64,000 nucleotides of DNA from Paenibacillus periandrae (GTDB lineage: Bacteria; Bacillota; Bacilli; Paenibacillales; NBRC-103111): NCBI RefSeq assembly GCF_022458865.1, contig NZ_JAJNMU010000028.1, positions 47,970 to 111,969 on the forward strand. The letters run 5' to 3'. Under the pieces are notes generated by a model. It was not told the origin of the DNA. It saw only the letters and a list, made by a program, of their open reading frames with translations, and did not search any database. The translations under genes and the position numbers were made by a program. Of this stretch, positions 53,660 through 62,131 are shown piece by piece; positions within the stretch are counted from its first letter, which is position 1, and each line of letters starts with the position of its first letter.

Positions 53660-53811
53660 TAGTAGGCTGCTCCTTTCATAAATACGTTTGTTAGAGCATT
53701 ATAGCAAACCCCCTTCTCTCATTCAAGGTAATGGGCTCTGTTTCATATAATTGAACCTCATCTTCTCCAAGGGGGCTGCATTCTTCTCATGACTATAGTT
53801 TTAAAGCCAAA

Positions 53812-54510
53812 TCATTCCGTATGACATATCCATCCGGCCATAAGGACAGTAGAGTAAAACCTGGTGATTTTTGTAAAGCCGGATTCGGCAAGCAATGCTT
53901 CGATTTGTTTTTCAGGAAGCAAAGATAGCTTTGTAATGCCACTGCTTATCAGCTTATCAACTTCGGATGGTTCCCGGCCGGCATCAATCCAGAAGCTTTT
54001 CCATACATTTAACCTGGCTTGAAATTCAGACTCATCATTGTTTCCGTACGCGCTTACGAGAACAAACGGGGCTCCCGACTTTAGTTTATCCTTTATCGAT
54101 CCAAGCAGCTTCAACTTTTCCTGAACATCGTCAATGAAGTGAAGTACCAAAATGCAGCTAGCCGCGTCGAATTTGGAGTCAGCCTGAGGAAGATCATCAA
54201 TCGTACCTTGAATGAGACTGGCGCGGCTCTCCAATCCTAGTTCAATTACTTTATGTTTAGCGATTTTAAGCATTTCTTCCGAGGGATCGACTCCAGTAAA
54301 TGTCCATCTGGGGTTAGATGGCCCCCACGCAGATAGTTCATTGCCGCCGCCTATGCCGATTACGAGCAAAGATGCAGCATTGTCCCCAAGTTGTAATCGA
54401 TAATAAGCTTGAACCATCGCGAATAATGAGTCATAGGAGGGAACGGAAATTCGAGCGTTTTTCTCATATGCCTCCGCCATCTTTGAATTAAATGTAACAT
54501 CTTCAGTCAT
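53812..54510 (-). CDS. Class I SAM-dependent methyltransferase
   Basis: A 232-residue Rossmann-fold methyltransferase. Motif I is LLVIGIGGGNELSAWG, motif II is FTGVDPSEEMLKIAK, and FDAASCILVLHFIDD matches motif IV. The pattern resembles ubiquinone/menaquinone or small-molecule methyltransferases, but the acceptor is unknown. It is a single gene. Confidence 0.85.
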   Translation of the reverse strand: MTEDVTFNSKMAEAYEKNARISVPSYDSLFAMVQAYYRLQLGDNAASLLVIGIGGGNELSAWGPSNPRWTFTGVDPSEEMLKIAKHKVIELGLESRASLIQGTIDDLPQADSKFDAASCILVLHFIDDVQEKLKLLGSIKDKLKSGAPFVLVSAYGNNDESEFQARLNVWKSFWIDAGREPSEVDKLISSGITKLSLLPEKQIEALLAESGFTKITRFYSTVLMAGWICHTE

Positions 54511-54736
54511 CGTTATGCCTCCATCGCCTTAAATCCATACGTTATTTGATATTCGAAAGATAGATCGAAACTATCCTTCTTAAATTAAAAATACAATCAA
54601 AGACTTTATGAATCTATAATAACTCCAATCATCCTGAATGGCAAGTAGCAGTTCATGAAAAAATCCGCGTTGAGGCGACAGGTCGTGTACTACTTCAAAA
54701 CTAGATCAAATTTGTTCATTATTTTAGGAAAGACTG

Positions 54737-55132
54737 GTGACTCCCCTAAAGTCTAAAGTAGATAGATAAATAATCAAATCCCAGGAAGCGATAAAACAAG
54801 CTGTTATTGAGCTAATGTCAGAGAAAAATTTTGACCAGATTACGATACAGGATATATCCGACAGAGCAAATGTTAGTCGTAGAACCGTCTATCTTCGTTA
54901 TATGGATAAATTTGATTTACTGGACAAACTCATTGAATAGCATATTAACGAACTACGAGAAATCTGTGAGCCGGCATCTGACTTGAATGCTGCAGTGGGA
55001 TGTATCAGCTGGTTCGAATACTTTGAACGAAATTATTTATTGTTTTCAGCCTTGTTAGGGAGTAAAGGAGCGCCTTTCTTTCGCAGCCAGCTCCTTAAGT
55101 TTGTCGTTGAAGATATTAACAATAACAGGTAG
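54737..55132 (+). pseudogene. TetR/AcrR family regulator with two in-frame stops
   Basis: A GTG at 54737 opens a frame reading TPLKSKVDR, then TAA (54767-54769). The frame resumes as IIKSQEAIKQAVIELM and includes the TetR helix-turn-helix ITIQDISDRANVSRRTVY. A second stop, TAG at 54938, falls where LIE-HINELREIC shows the protein should continue. The coding pattern goes on to FRSQLLKFVVEDINNNR and a third stop at 55130. About 130 of an expected 190 or so residues remain. The DNA-binding domain cannot be made intact from either start. Confidence 0.75.
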
Positions 55133-55199
55133 GTTTTTTGTTGGAAAAGAATTTATCCTAGCATTTGCCCATTTGCTATTTATTCCGTTCTCATAGAGC

Positions 55200-55553
55200 T
55201 CACATACGACCCACTGCTACAAATACGGCTAACACCAAAAATATGATATTTACGACAATTTGTTGATATTCTTTACGCTTAACATGGAATACAGCTCCTG
55301 CAAGAACAACTGCGGCAAGCAGGGTGGCAGCAAGCGGCGTCAAGACAGGTGCGATATTCGTCGCTTGAGGTAAAATTAACCCAAATACCCCTAGAAGCTC
55401 TGCGATCCCAATAAAGAAAACCAATCCTCTCGAAACTTCTTTTACCCAAGGCCAGGACGCTTTTGCTTTTTCATATTGAAAAGCTTTCATCCAACCGGAG
55501 AAAATAAATCCTAATGCTAAAATCCCTTGCACAATCCATAGTGTGATATTCAT
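55200..55553 (-). CDS. DoxX family membrane protein
   Basis: A 117-residue four-helix DoxX-like protein (LGFIFSGWMKAFQYEKA, FFIGIAELLGVFGLILP, LLAAVVLAGAVFHVKRKEY). DoxX proteins in Bacillales, such as CatD and MhqP, are linked with quinone and thiol-stress resistance. This one is divergent from an HxlR-type regulator gene, the same layout in which DoxX proteins are controlled by YodB/CatR-like repressors in B. subtilis. Its biochemical activity is unknown. Confidence 0.87.
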   Translation of the reverse strand: MNITLWIVQGILALGFIFSGWMKAFQYEKAKASWPWVKEVSRGLVFFIGIAELLGVFGLILPQATNIAPVLTPLAATLLAAVVLAGAVFHVKRKEYQQIVVNIIFLVLAVFVAVGRM

Positions 55554-55694
55554 GATTTGTTAGCCCCCCTGTTTGTGCGCATTCAACACCTAGGTATATA
55601 ATATTTTGTGGGATAACGATTTGGAAGTAGGCACTTGAAATAAACATAGTATATAAAAGTAAACCTTAGGAAGATCAAGGAGCGAGGGAATGTA

Positions 55695-56039
55695 ATGACT
55701 ACTTATTGCAAATTTGAAACGGCATTAGATATCCTTGTTGGGAAATGGAAGCCTGTCATCCTGCTTCGCCTTTTCTCAAATGGCACCATGAGATTTAGCG
55801 AACTACAAAAAGCGATCCCGGACATCACAAAAAAAATGCTCACTCAACAATTAAGGGAATTGGAGTATAACGATATCATACATCGCGAGGTCTATCAGCA
55901 AATTCCTCCCAAAGTTGAATATTCCATTTCGGCATACGGTCAACGAATGACCCCTTTACTACAGGCCATGAATGATTGGGGAATGGCCCATAAAGCTCAT
56001 TTGGATGAGCTTTATGGAGAAGAACAGTCGGCGGAATAA
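55695..56039 (+). CDS. HxlR family transcriptional regulator
   Basis: A 114-residue winged-helix regulator (ALDILVGKWKPVILLRL, MRFSELQKAIPDITKKMLT, VYQQIPPKVEYSIS). A lone N-terminal cysteine (C5 in MTTYCKFE) matches the redox-sensing cysteine of YodB/CatR-type HxlR proteins, which detect quinones or diamide. It is divergent from the doxX-like gene and probably represses it. No clear inverted-repeat operator stood out in the 141-base gap. A GGAG site lies upstream of the ATG. Confidence 0.9.
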   Translation: MTTYCKFETALDILVGKWKPVILLRLFSNGTMRFSELQKAIPDITKKMLTQQLRELEYNDIIHREVYQQIPPKVEYSISAYGQRMTPLLQAMNDWGMAHKAHLDELYGEEQSAE

Positions 56040-56068
56040 AGAAGATGGCGGTAGGCGGTTATTACATA

Positions 56069-57397
56069 CTAATACAAAATAGAGTTGCGTACGATATCGA
56101 ATTTGCTGTCTTCGGATACGGTATACCCGTTATGACTAAAAACATCATAAATAATTTTTTTCCCTAAGGGATCCTGACCAAGGGAGATGAAAGCGTCTTG
56201 AATTTTGTGTTTCCACTCAGGAGTCATATCCGGCCGCACGACAACCGTATCGTTTGGTAACTTGTCAGTCATGGCAAGCACACGTGTTGTTGACATCACA
56301 TCAGGATAATCAATTTTTACTATATTTCGAGCGTCTTGAAAAACGGCAGCAGCATCGACTTGTCCATTCAATACGGCGATAATCGATTTATCATGACCTT
56401 TAAAAACAGAGCCTTGAATATCTTGCTTCGGATCGATACCTTTTGATTTCAACAGATCTGCTGGATACACATAGCCCGCTGCAGAAGTTTCAGCCTGCCA
56501 TCCGATCTTCTTGCCTTTTAAATCTTCTAGTGTGCAAATTGAAGAGTCCGCTTTTACAATAAACATCGACTGATAAAAGTCAGTTAATTTGGATGTAGAT
56601 CTCCCTGTTTCAGCATCAATTCCGAATTTTAGCGCTTGGAGAAGAATATCGGCTGAATGATGCTTGTCATGAGCGAGCACATAACCGGAAGGTGGCAGAA
56701 AACTGATATCTATTGTTTTGGATTTCAGCGCTTCGTGCACCGAATTGTAGTTCGTATCAATGGACAATTTTACAGGGATGGCCAATTGATCGCTTAATAG
56801 TTTTTCCAAAGGCTTCGCTTTCGCCAATAGGATTTCAGCACTTTGTGACGGCACAAATCTGATGTTGAGAGAAGCAGGGACATAGTTACCCGAATCGGAA
56901 TGGATTATTTCTCCTTCTGTAGGACGGGTAGATTCAGTAGTAATAGCAGCTAGTTGGTCTGCCTGAGTCCAAACGACGGTGGCATTGAATGCTTCGGCAA
57001 TGAATCGAACCGGTACGAGCGTATTTCCCCCGTTAACGAATGGAACGGCACCTAAGACTACCGCTCTATCGTTAATGTAAGCAAAGGAGGATCCAACCTT
57101 TAGACTGATGGTCGTATTCCCCCTTTCAGCTATTACAGTCAACTGATTTTCGTTCCAAATTAAGCTGGCCCCGAGCGCTTCAAAGATTGGACGCATTGGC
57201 ACCATCACGGTACCTTGATGGTTTATAGGTGGAACTTCCAGGGCTAGTTCGGTATTGTCTAACGTGATCCTCGCTTTCACAGAATCATTGGCCATTGCTC
57301 TGCTCTGGCTAAATAGAACCGTCGTGCCTACCATTAAACATAGGATACAAAACAATAAATTTCGATTTTTCATCTTCCAGCATTTTGTGAAAATCAT
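56069..57397 (-). CDS. Fusion: copper amine oxidase N-terminal domains + PhnD-like binding protein
   Basis: A 442-residue exported protein. The signal peptide (about 8-36, LLFCILCLMVGTTVLFSQSRAMA) is followed by two CuAO_N1-type repeats (TVMVPMRPIFEALGA with LIWNENQLTVIAE, and TLVPVRFIAEAFNATVVWTQ), then a phosphonate/phosphite-type binding domain (LNIRFVPSQSAEILLAKAKPLEK, DISFLPPSGYVLAHD, GKKIGWQAETSAAGYVYP). CuAO_N1 is common in Paenibacillus cell-surface proteins. The fusion would fix a PhnD-type receptor to the wall. No permease or ATPase gene is adjacent, so transport is not assured. GAGAGG precedes the chosen ATG. Confidence 0.82.
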   Translation of the reverse strand: MIFTKCWKMKNRNLLFCILCLMVGTTVLFSQSRAMANDSVKARITLDNTELALEVPPINHQGTVMVPMRPIFEALGASLIWNENQLTVIAERGNTTISLKVGSSFAYINDRAVVLGAVPFVNGGNTLVPVRFIAEAFNATVVWTQADQLAAITTESTRPTEGEIIHSDSGNYVPASLNIRFVPSQSAEILLAKAKPLEKLLSDQLAIPVKLSIDTNYNSVHEALKSKTIDISFLPPSGYVLAHDKHHSADILLQALKFGIDAETGRSTSKLTDFYQSMFIVKADSSICTLEDLKGKKIGWQAETSAAGYVYPADLLKSKGIDPKQDIQGSVFKGHDKSIIAVLNGQVDAAAVFQDARNIVKIDYPDVMSTTRVLAMTDKLPNDTVVVRPDMTPEWKHKIQDAFISLGQDPLGKKIIYDVFSHNGYTVSEDSKFDIVRNSILY

Positions 57398-57505
57398 GGA
57401 AATCCTCTCATTTCTGTTATTTTGCACAACTCGGCTGATTCAACCTCTGTATAATGGTGCCATTCTATATTCTCCAGAAATCCCCATTATCCTCCCTAAA
57501 GCACA

Positions 57506-57537
57506 ACGCGGCTGCCGATTCATACCGGCAGCCGCGT
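57506..57537. terminator. GC-rich terminator between CuAO-PhnD and aldo-keto reductase genes
   Basis: ACGCGGCTGCCG (57506-57517) and CGGCAGCCGCGT (57526-57537) are exact complements. It ends the aldo-keto reductase gene on the minus strand. The sequence before and inside it resembles the hairpin at 60183-60222. Confidence 0.75.
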
Positions 57538-57575
57538 CTTAACTGTTTAAGCTATCATTTTACATCGCTTGACAA

Positions 57576-58556
57576 TTACTGAAATCCAATTATCGGATGA
57601 GGCACATACGGCTCTTCCAACGATGCAATTTCTTCAGGTGTTAACGTAATCGAAAGAGCAGCTACCCCATCTTCGAGATGAGATATTTTTGTAGCACCAA
57701 TAATAGGAGCTGTTACCGGTTCTTTCTGCAGCAGCCATGCTAGCGCAATTTGCGAGCGAGGAACACCACGCTTTTCTGCGATTGCCGCAACCCGTTCTAC
57801 GACCAATCGATCGGTATTTGCAGTCGCATCGTACTGAGATTTCTGAACTTGATCGGTTTCGGAACGATGGGTCGTTTCCTCCCAATCACGTGTCAATCTT
57901 CCTTTTGCAAGCGGGCTATACGGAATCACAGCAATTTTTTCCACCTTGCACAGCGGGAGCATTTCCCTCTCCTCCTCACGGTATATGAGGTTCAAATGAT
58001 TCTGCATCGATACAAACCGGGTCCAGCCATTTTTCTCAGCTACATGTAACGCCTTCAGAAACTGCCATGCGTACATGGCAGAAGCGCCGATGTATCTTGC
58101 CTTCCCTGCCTTTACCACATCATGCAGAGCTTCCATTGTCTCTTCGATGGGCGTATGGTAATCCCAACGGTGAATTTGGTACAGATCCACATAATCAGTT
58201 CCCAGCCGCTTTAGACTTTTATCAATCTCACTCATGATTGCCTTTCGGGAAAGTCCGGCACCGTTAGGACCTTTATGCATGCGGCCATGAACTTTTGTTG
58301 CGAGAACAATTTCATCACGATTAGCATAGTCCTTTAAGACCCGCCCAGTAATCTCCTCGCTCGTTCCGTCAGCATACACATTGGCTGTATCAAAAAAATT
58401 GATACCAGAATCGAGAGCTTGTTTAATTATAGGCCGACTGTGCTCTTCATTAAGTATCCATGGATGATGCCACCGCTCTGCTACACCAAAACTCATGCAA
58501 CCAAGACAAAGCCGGGATACATCCAAGCCGGTATTTCCAAGTTTTATATATTCCAT
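57576..58556 (-). CDS. Aldo/keto reductase
   Basis: A 326-residue NADPH-dependent (alpha/beta)8-barrel reductase. The catalytic Tyr lies in FFDTANVYADG, the lysine in LATKVHG and the histidine in YQIHRWD. The C-terminal coenzyme site includes PIIGATKISHLEDGVAAL. It reduces aldehydes or ketones. The natural substrate is unknown. The start at ATG 58556 has GAGG nine bases upstream. A GTG five codons earlier is less likely. A second, broken aldo-keto reductase gene and an AraC regulator follow on its upstream side. Confidence 0.92.
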   Translation of the reverse strand: MEYIKLGNTGLDVSRLCLGCMSFGVAERWHHPWILNEEHSRPIIKQALDSGINFFDTANVYADGTSEEITGRVLKDYANRDEIVLATKVHGRMHKGPNGAGLSRKAIMSEIDKSLKRLGTDYVDLYQIHRWDYHTPIEETMEALHDVVKAGKARYIGASAMYAWQFLKALHVAEKNGWTRFVSMQNHLNLIYREEEREMLPLCKVEKIAVIPYSPLAKGRLTRDWEETTHRSETDQVQKSQYDATANTDRLVVERVAAIAEKRGVPRSQIALAWLLQKEPVTAPIIGATKISHLEDGVAALSITLTPEEIASLEEPYVPHPIIGFQ

Positions 58557-58695
58557 TGTATAGTTCCTCACTTTTCTATATATTGGGTTGTGCTGTGTAC
58601 GTTACCGCCAGCTTGTTTACGCTGCTGCTAACTAAACTCTTGACGACGGGGCAATGAGAACCATAACTGATCGAGCCACGCCAGCACTTGTTCCG

Positions 58696-59034
58696 TTAAT
58701 TCATCCGTATCGGCAGCTCGCAGGCTCGCGTCCAATTGCTCCGGGCGACTTGCCCGGGTCCCATTACGCCAAAACATTTTGTTGCGAGGACGACTTTATC
58801 TCGTTTACCCTGCATCCATTCTCCGATAATCGACTCCGTTGCACCTGCTGTTGCATACGATGCCCGTCCAATTGGATACACATCGGCTGTGTCGATAAAA
58901 TTCACACCTTGAGCAAAGGCTTTGTCGAGAATCTCGAAACAAGTCTCTTTGTCCGCCTGATTGCCAAACGTCATCGTTCCCAAACAAAGATTCGTCACTT
59001 ATAAACCCGTTCTTCCAAGCGAATGAATTTCCAT
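58696..59034 (-). pseudogene. Aldo/keto reductase remnant with a nonsense codon
   Basis: The ATG at 59034 gives MEIHSLGRTGL, then TAA at codon 12 (58999-59001), where relatives usually have a lysine codon. The same frame continues VTNLCLGTMTFGNQ, FIDTADVYPIG (catalytic Tyr) and VVLATKCFGVMGPG (catalytic Lys), then loses similarity and stops at 58696. The histidine motif and coenzyme half are missing. It lies directly opposite the AraC regulator gene, which was probably its partner. Confidence 0.75.
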
Positions 59035-59246
59035 CACAATTCTCCTCTCTCAAATCTTGTGTAACAGCTTTTCCATAATTCTTGTTATAGTTATGGCTAA
59101 AGGGCGTAACCTTATTATGCAATAAATGAAAAAACGAGCGTTATCTCATTTGTCTTAATTGATTGCCTAATCCTCTCAATACCACTAACGTTATAGACAA
59201 ATATGCCTTATAATAGATCACAGGCTACAACATTAAGGAGGCGCCT

Positions 59247-60164
59247 ATGTCTGAAGAAATACTTCAACGGCGTGAAGAACTTGCCAAACTGATTTCGCGT
59301 CATTCGGGTCTGGAAGGCGTTTATGAGACCCTGATCCCATCTTTATTTTTTATTCACCGCTCTAATGTGACCAATCCCGTCTATAGAGTTTACAAGCCAT
59401 GCTTATGCTTCATAGCTCAAGGATCGAAAGAGATATTACTGGCACAGGAGCGTTTTGAATATGGTCCTGCCAACTACCTGATTTCATCAATGGATTTGCC
59501 GGTAATCGGTCGGGTCATAAAGGCTTCTTCCGACGCTCCGTATGTGAGTTTCAAACTTGAATTTACACAAAGTCAAATTTTAGAGGTTTTAAATGAATCT
59601 GAAATTTTAATTACTCCAAAAGAAAACGCTAAGCGAGCTATGTATGTCGGTCAGATAGAGCTACCTATACTGGATGCGATACTAAGGTTAGCTCGTTTGC
59701 TGGAACATCCCCAAGATATTCCGTTCCTTGCTCCTATCTACACAAGGGAAATTCTCTACAGGCTTTTGCAAGGGCAGTATGGGTCTACACTGGCACAAAT
59801 CGCAATGGAAGGAAGCAGCACCTATCGAATCCGGGATGCTATCGAACAAATTATTAATAACTGTGAGAAGTCTTTGCGAATTGAGGAGCTTGCAGAAATA
59901 GCCAGTATGAGTATTTCATCATTTCACAGACACTTCAAAGAGGTAACCGCTATGAGCCCTATTCAGTTTCAAAAACAACTGCGTTTGCAGGAAGCGCGGC
60001 GCCTTTTATTATCCGAGTCAGCCGATGCCGCTGATGTTGCATTCAGAGTAGGTTATGAGAGCGCCTCCCAATTCAGTCGTGAATATTCTCGTATGTTCGG
60101 TTCTCCTCCCAGAGCAGACATAAAGCGTCTCAAGGAAAAATATGACCATAAAGTACACGCGTGA
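59247..60164 (+). CDS. AraC family regulator with an AraC-N (PF06719-type) domain
   Basis: A 305-residue regulator. The N-terminal sensing domain (about 15-175, SNVTNPVYRVYKPCLCFIAQG) is followed by two AraC helix-turn-helix motifs (MSISSFHRHFKEVT and AFRVGYESASQFSREYSRMFG). Regulators of this type are very often divergent from aldo-keto reductase or short-chain dehydrogenase genes and react to aldehydes or alcohols. The opposite gene here is a broken aldo-keto reductase. An intact one lies just beyond it and could be the remaining target. AAGGAGG precedes the ATG. Confidence 0.9.
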   Translation: MSEEILQRREELAKLISRHSGLEGVYETLIPSLFFIHRSNVTNPVYRVYKPCLCFIAQGSKEILLAQERFEYGPANYLISSMDLPVIGRVIKASSDAPYVSFKLEFTQSQILEVLNESEILITPKENAKRAMYVGQIELPILDAILRLARLLEHPQDIPFLAPIYTREILYRLLQGQYGSTLAQIAMEGSSTYRIRDAIEQIINNCEKSLRIEELAEIASMSISSFHRHFKEVTAMSPIQFQKQLRLQEARRLLLSESADAADVAFRVGYESASQFSREYSRMFGSPPRADIKRLKEKYDHKVHA

Positions 60165-60182
60165 CCATATCCTACCCTAGAG

Positions 60183-60222
60183 CACAACGCGACTACCGTT
60201 CCCTGCCAGCGGCCGCGTTGTG
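60183..60222. terminator. Terminator shared by AraC and shikimate-kinase-like genes
   Basis: CACAACGCG (60183-60191) pairs with CGCGTTGTG (60214-60222), with an imperfect inner stem. It lies between convergent genes and resembles the hairpin at 57506-57537. Confidence 0.7.
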
Positions 60223-60226
60223 TTGT

Positions 60227-60718
60227 TTATTGTATTTTGTCAATAATTTCACTAACACAATGTTCTACATCCTTATTTGAGCAATCCAGAGTTATGTCAC
60301 TATACTTCGTGTATAGAGGAACTCTTTCCTCGTAAACATCCTTAAGGCTGCTTCCTTTCTTTATAACAATGCCTCTTGTCGTTATGTTTGTTAGCCTCCT
60401 CGTAATTTCTTCAAAGGGGACATGTAAATAAATAATGTGTCCACCCTGCTTAAGGACATTCATAGCTCGATCTGAATAAATAACACTTCCACCTGTAGAT
60501 ATAATGCAATTTTTCAGTTGCAATCCGGACACAATTTTTTCTTCGATTTCTAAAAATTTTTCAATGCCATCCTTATCAATGATATCTTGTAACAGCCTGT
60601 CTTCACGTTGTTGTATAACAATATCTGTATCCACGTAATCCATCCCTAAAGCTTTTGCAAGCAGTACACCTAATGTGCTTTTACCAGCTCCAGACATACC
60701 TATAAGAACTATGTTCAT
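60227..60718 (-). CDS. Shikimate-kinase-like P-loop kinase
   Basis: A 163-residue protein of the AroK/AroL type. The Walker A motif is LIGMSGAGKST (about 6-16). DTDIVIQQ holds the shikimate- and Mg2+-contacting aspartates. STGGSVI is the glycine-rich substrate loop, and ITTRGIVIKKG forms the lid. The lid lacks the common RPLL sequence, so shikimate may not be the substrate. The start at ATG 60718 has GAGG upstream. A GTG four codons earlier overlaps that site. No other aromatic-pathway gene is nearby. Confidence 0.8.
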   Translation of the reverse strand: MNIVLIGMSGAGKSTLGVLLAKALGMDYVDTDIVIQQREDRLLQDIIDKDGIEKFLEIEEKIVSGLQLKNCIISTGGSVIYSDRAMNVLKQGGHIIYLHVPFEEITRRLTNITTRGIVIKKGSSLKDVYEERVPLYTKYSDITLDCSNKDVEHCVSEIIDKIQ

Positions 60719-60832
60719 ATTATTCCTCACTTTTTAATACTTCCATTTTTTAATTTTATTAATTTGTATTAAGCTTCCGTTCGTTGAGAAAGCCTAACTT
60801 CGCTTGCGGCAGCCTCGTGTTTTATTAACATT

Positions 60833-61564
60833 TTATTTAATCTCCACAGCAAAAATATATGAAGTATCTCCTGAAGCAGCCCACAGTGATTTGATCCATA
60901 TGGTATAGGTACCAGGTTCATCAGGTAAAAGAATTCTGTGGTTCTCAAAAATCATATCTTCAAATCGGTCACTCATCATGTCGCTTTCTGATTCTTGAGC
61001 AATAGCTCTTATAATTTTAATTGAACTGGGTTCCATTCCTTTTGGATACTGAATTAAAATTGATGAACCAGGAGCAACCGTCACTGGTTGATATTCCACC
61101 ATCTTCAATAAATGAGAATACGGCTTAATGACATCGACGCACCCCTTCCAACAACTACTCCCTAAGAGAATAGGAATTTCCTGATTCCATAATGTACCGT
61201 TTTGATATTTCCTTTCATAGTAAACAAAAGGGACAGGAGCTGCCAAACCTTTTTCGATTTTAACGCTATTTTGTTCAATACGGATCTCTTTTTTATGATC
61301 ATCATAATCAATGGATGAAGGCATGTTCTCAGCTATAAAACGAATTGGAACATAGATATGCCCCTGATAGTTCATAACCGAGTACTCACTACCTATATCT
61401 TTCTTAATACCATTAAATACAAACTTCACATTAACTAGTATGCTCTGGATTGAATCCGATGCGTACACTACAGAACCAAGAGATAAACATAAACCAAAGA
61501 TTAAACCTAACATGAATTTTTTGATATTAAAATCGCTCCTCTCAGCATTCCACCACACACCCAT
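60833..61564 (-). CDS. Exported protein with a copper amine oxidase N-terminal domain
   Basis: A protein of up to 243 residues. The signal peptide (FMLGLIFGLCLSLGSVVYA) is followed by one CuAO_N1-type domain (about 55-110, GHIYVPIRFIAENMPSSIDYDD). A C-terminal beta-rich part (about 165-243) ends PGTYTIWIKSLWAASGDT and resembles Ig-like domains. It is probably wall-associated. Function is unknown. The true start is not clear. The outer ATG (61564) has no ribosome site, while a good GAGAGGAG lies about 30 bases further in without an ATG at the right distance. The next in-frame ATG (61513) would shorten the signal. Confidence 0.65.
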   Translation of the reverse strand: MGVWWNAERSDFNIKKFMLGLIFGLCLSLGSVVYASDSIQSILVNVKFVFNGIKKDIGSEYSVMNYQGHIYVPIRFIAENMPSSIDYDDHKKEIRIEQNSVKIEKGLAAPVPFVYYERKYQNGTLWNQEIPILLGSSCWKGCVDVIKPYSHLLKMVEYQPVTVAPGSSILIQYPKGMEPSSIKIIRAIAQESESDMMSDRFEDMIFENHRILLPDEPGTYTIWIKSLWAASGDTSYIFAVEIK

Positions 61565-61648
61565 ATATTACCATACATTGAGCAGGTGTTTAAGCTCTGG
61601 TCCTCTTACTTTCTGCTGATTGAATCCACGATTACCTAATTAGTCATA

Positions 61649-62131
61649 TTAATCTCCGCGTATCATCGCTGTCGTACCCGTTCGAGATAACTCCAAAATT
61701 CCATATGGTTGTAAAAGCTCGATCATCGCATCGATTTTACGAAGTTCCCCAACCACTTGAATGATCAGGGTATTCGGTCCAATATCAATCACAGAAGCAC
61801 GAAAGGTGTCGACAACGCCAAGGATTTCTGGACGTATGGATAGCTCCGCCTTCACTTTGATAAAGGCGAGTTCCCTCGCCACCATCGGATTGGAACTTAC
61901 ATGGAGTACCTGAATAACGTCGATCAGTTTGTTAAGCTGGTTTTCAACCTGCACAATCGTTCGTTCATCACCCGAAGTCACAATAATCATCCGTGATATT
62001 CCAGCTTCTTCGCTGCCCCCAACCGTGATACTGTCGATATTAAAACCGCGGCGGCTGAACAAGCTGGAGACACGTTGCAAGACTCCAGGTTGATCGTTTA
62101 CCTGAACAGAAATGGTATGTTGATTTATCAT
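61649..62131 (-). CDS. ilvH: Acetolactate synthase small (regulatory) subunit
   Basis: A 160-residue regulatory subunit. The N-terminal ACT domain (1-75) begins HTISVQVNDQPGVLQRVSSLF and continues RRGFNIDSITVGG. The C-terminal domain has FRASVIDIGPNTLIIQVVG. It activates the catalytic subunit and confers valine feedback. The ATG overlaps the stop of ilvB by four bases, so translation is coupled. No ilvC follows. The next gene downstream is an unrelated exported protein. Confidence 0.95.
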   Translation of the reverse strand: MINQHTISVQVNDQPGVLQRVSSLFSRRGFNIDSITVGGSEEAGISRMIIVTSGDERTIVQVENQLNKLIDVIQVLHVSSNPMVARELAFIKVKAELSIRPEILGVVDTFRASVIDIGPNTLIIQVVGELRKIDAMIELLQPYGILELSRTGTTAMIRGD

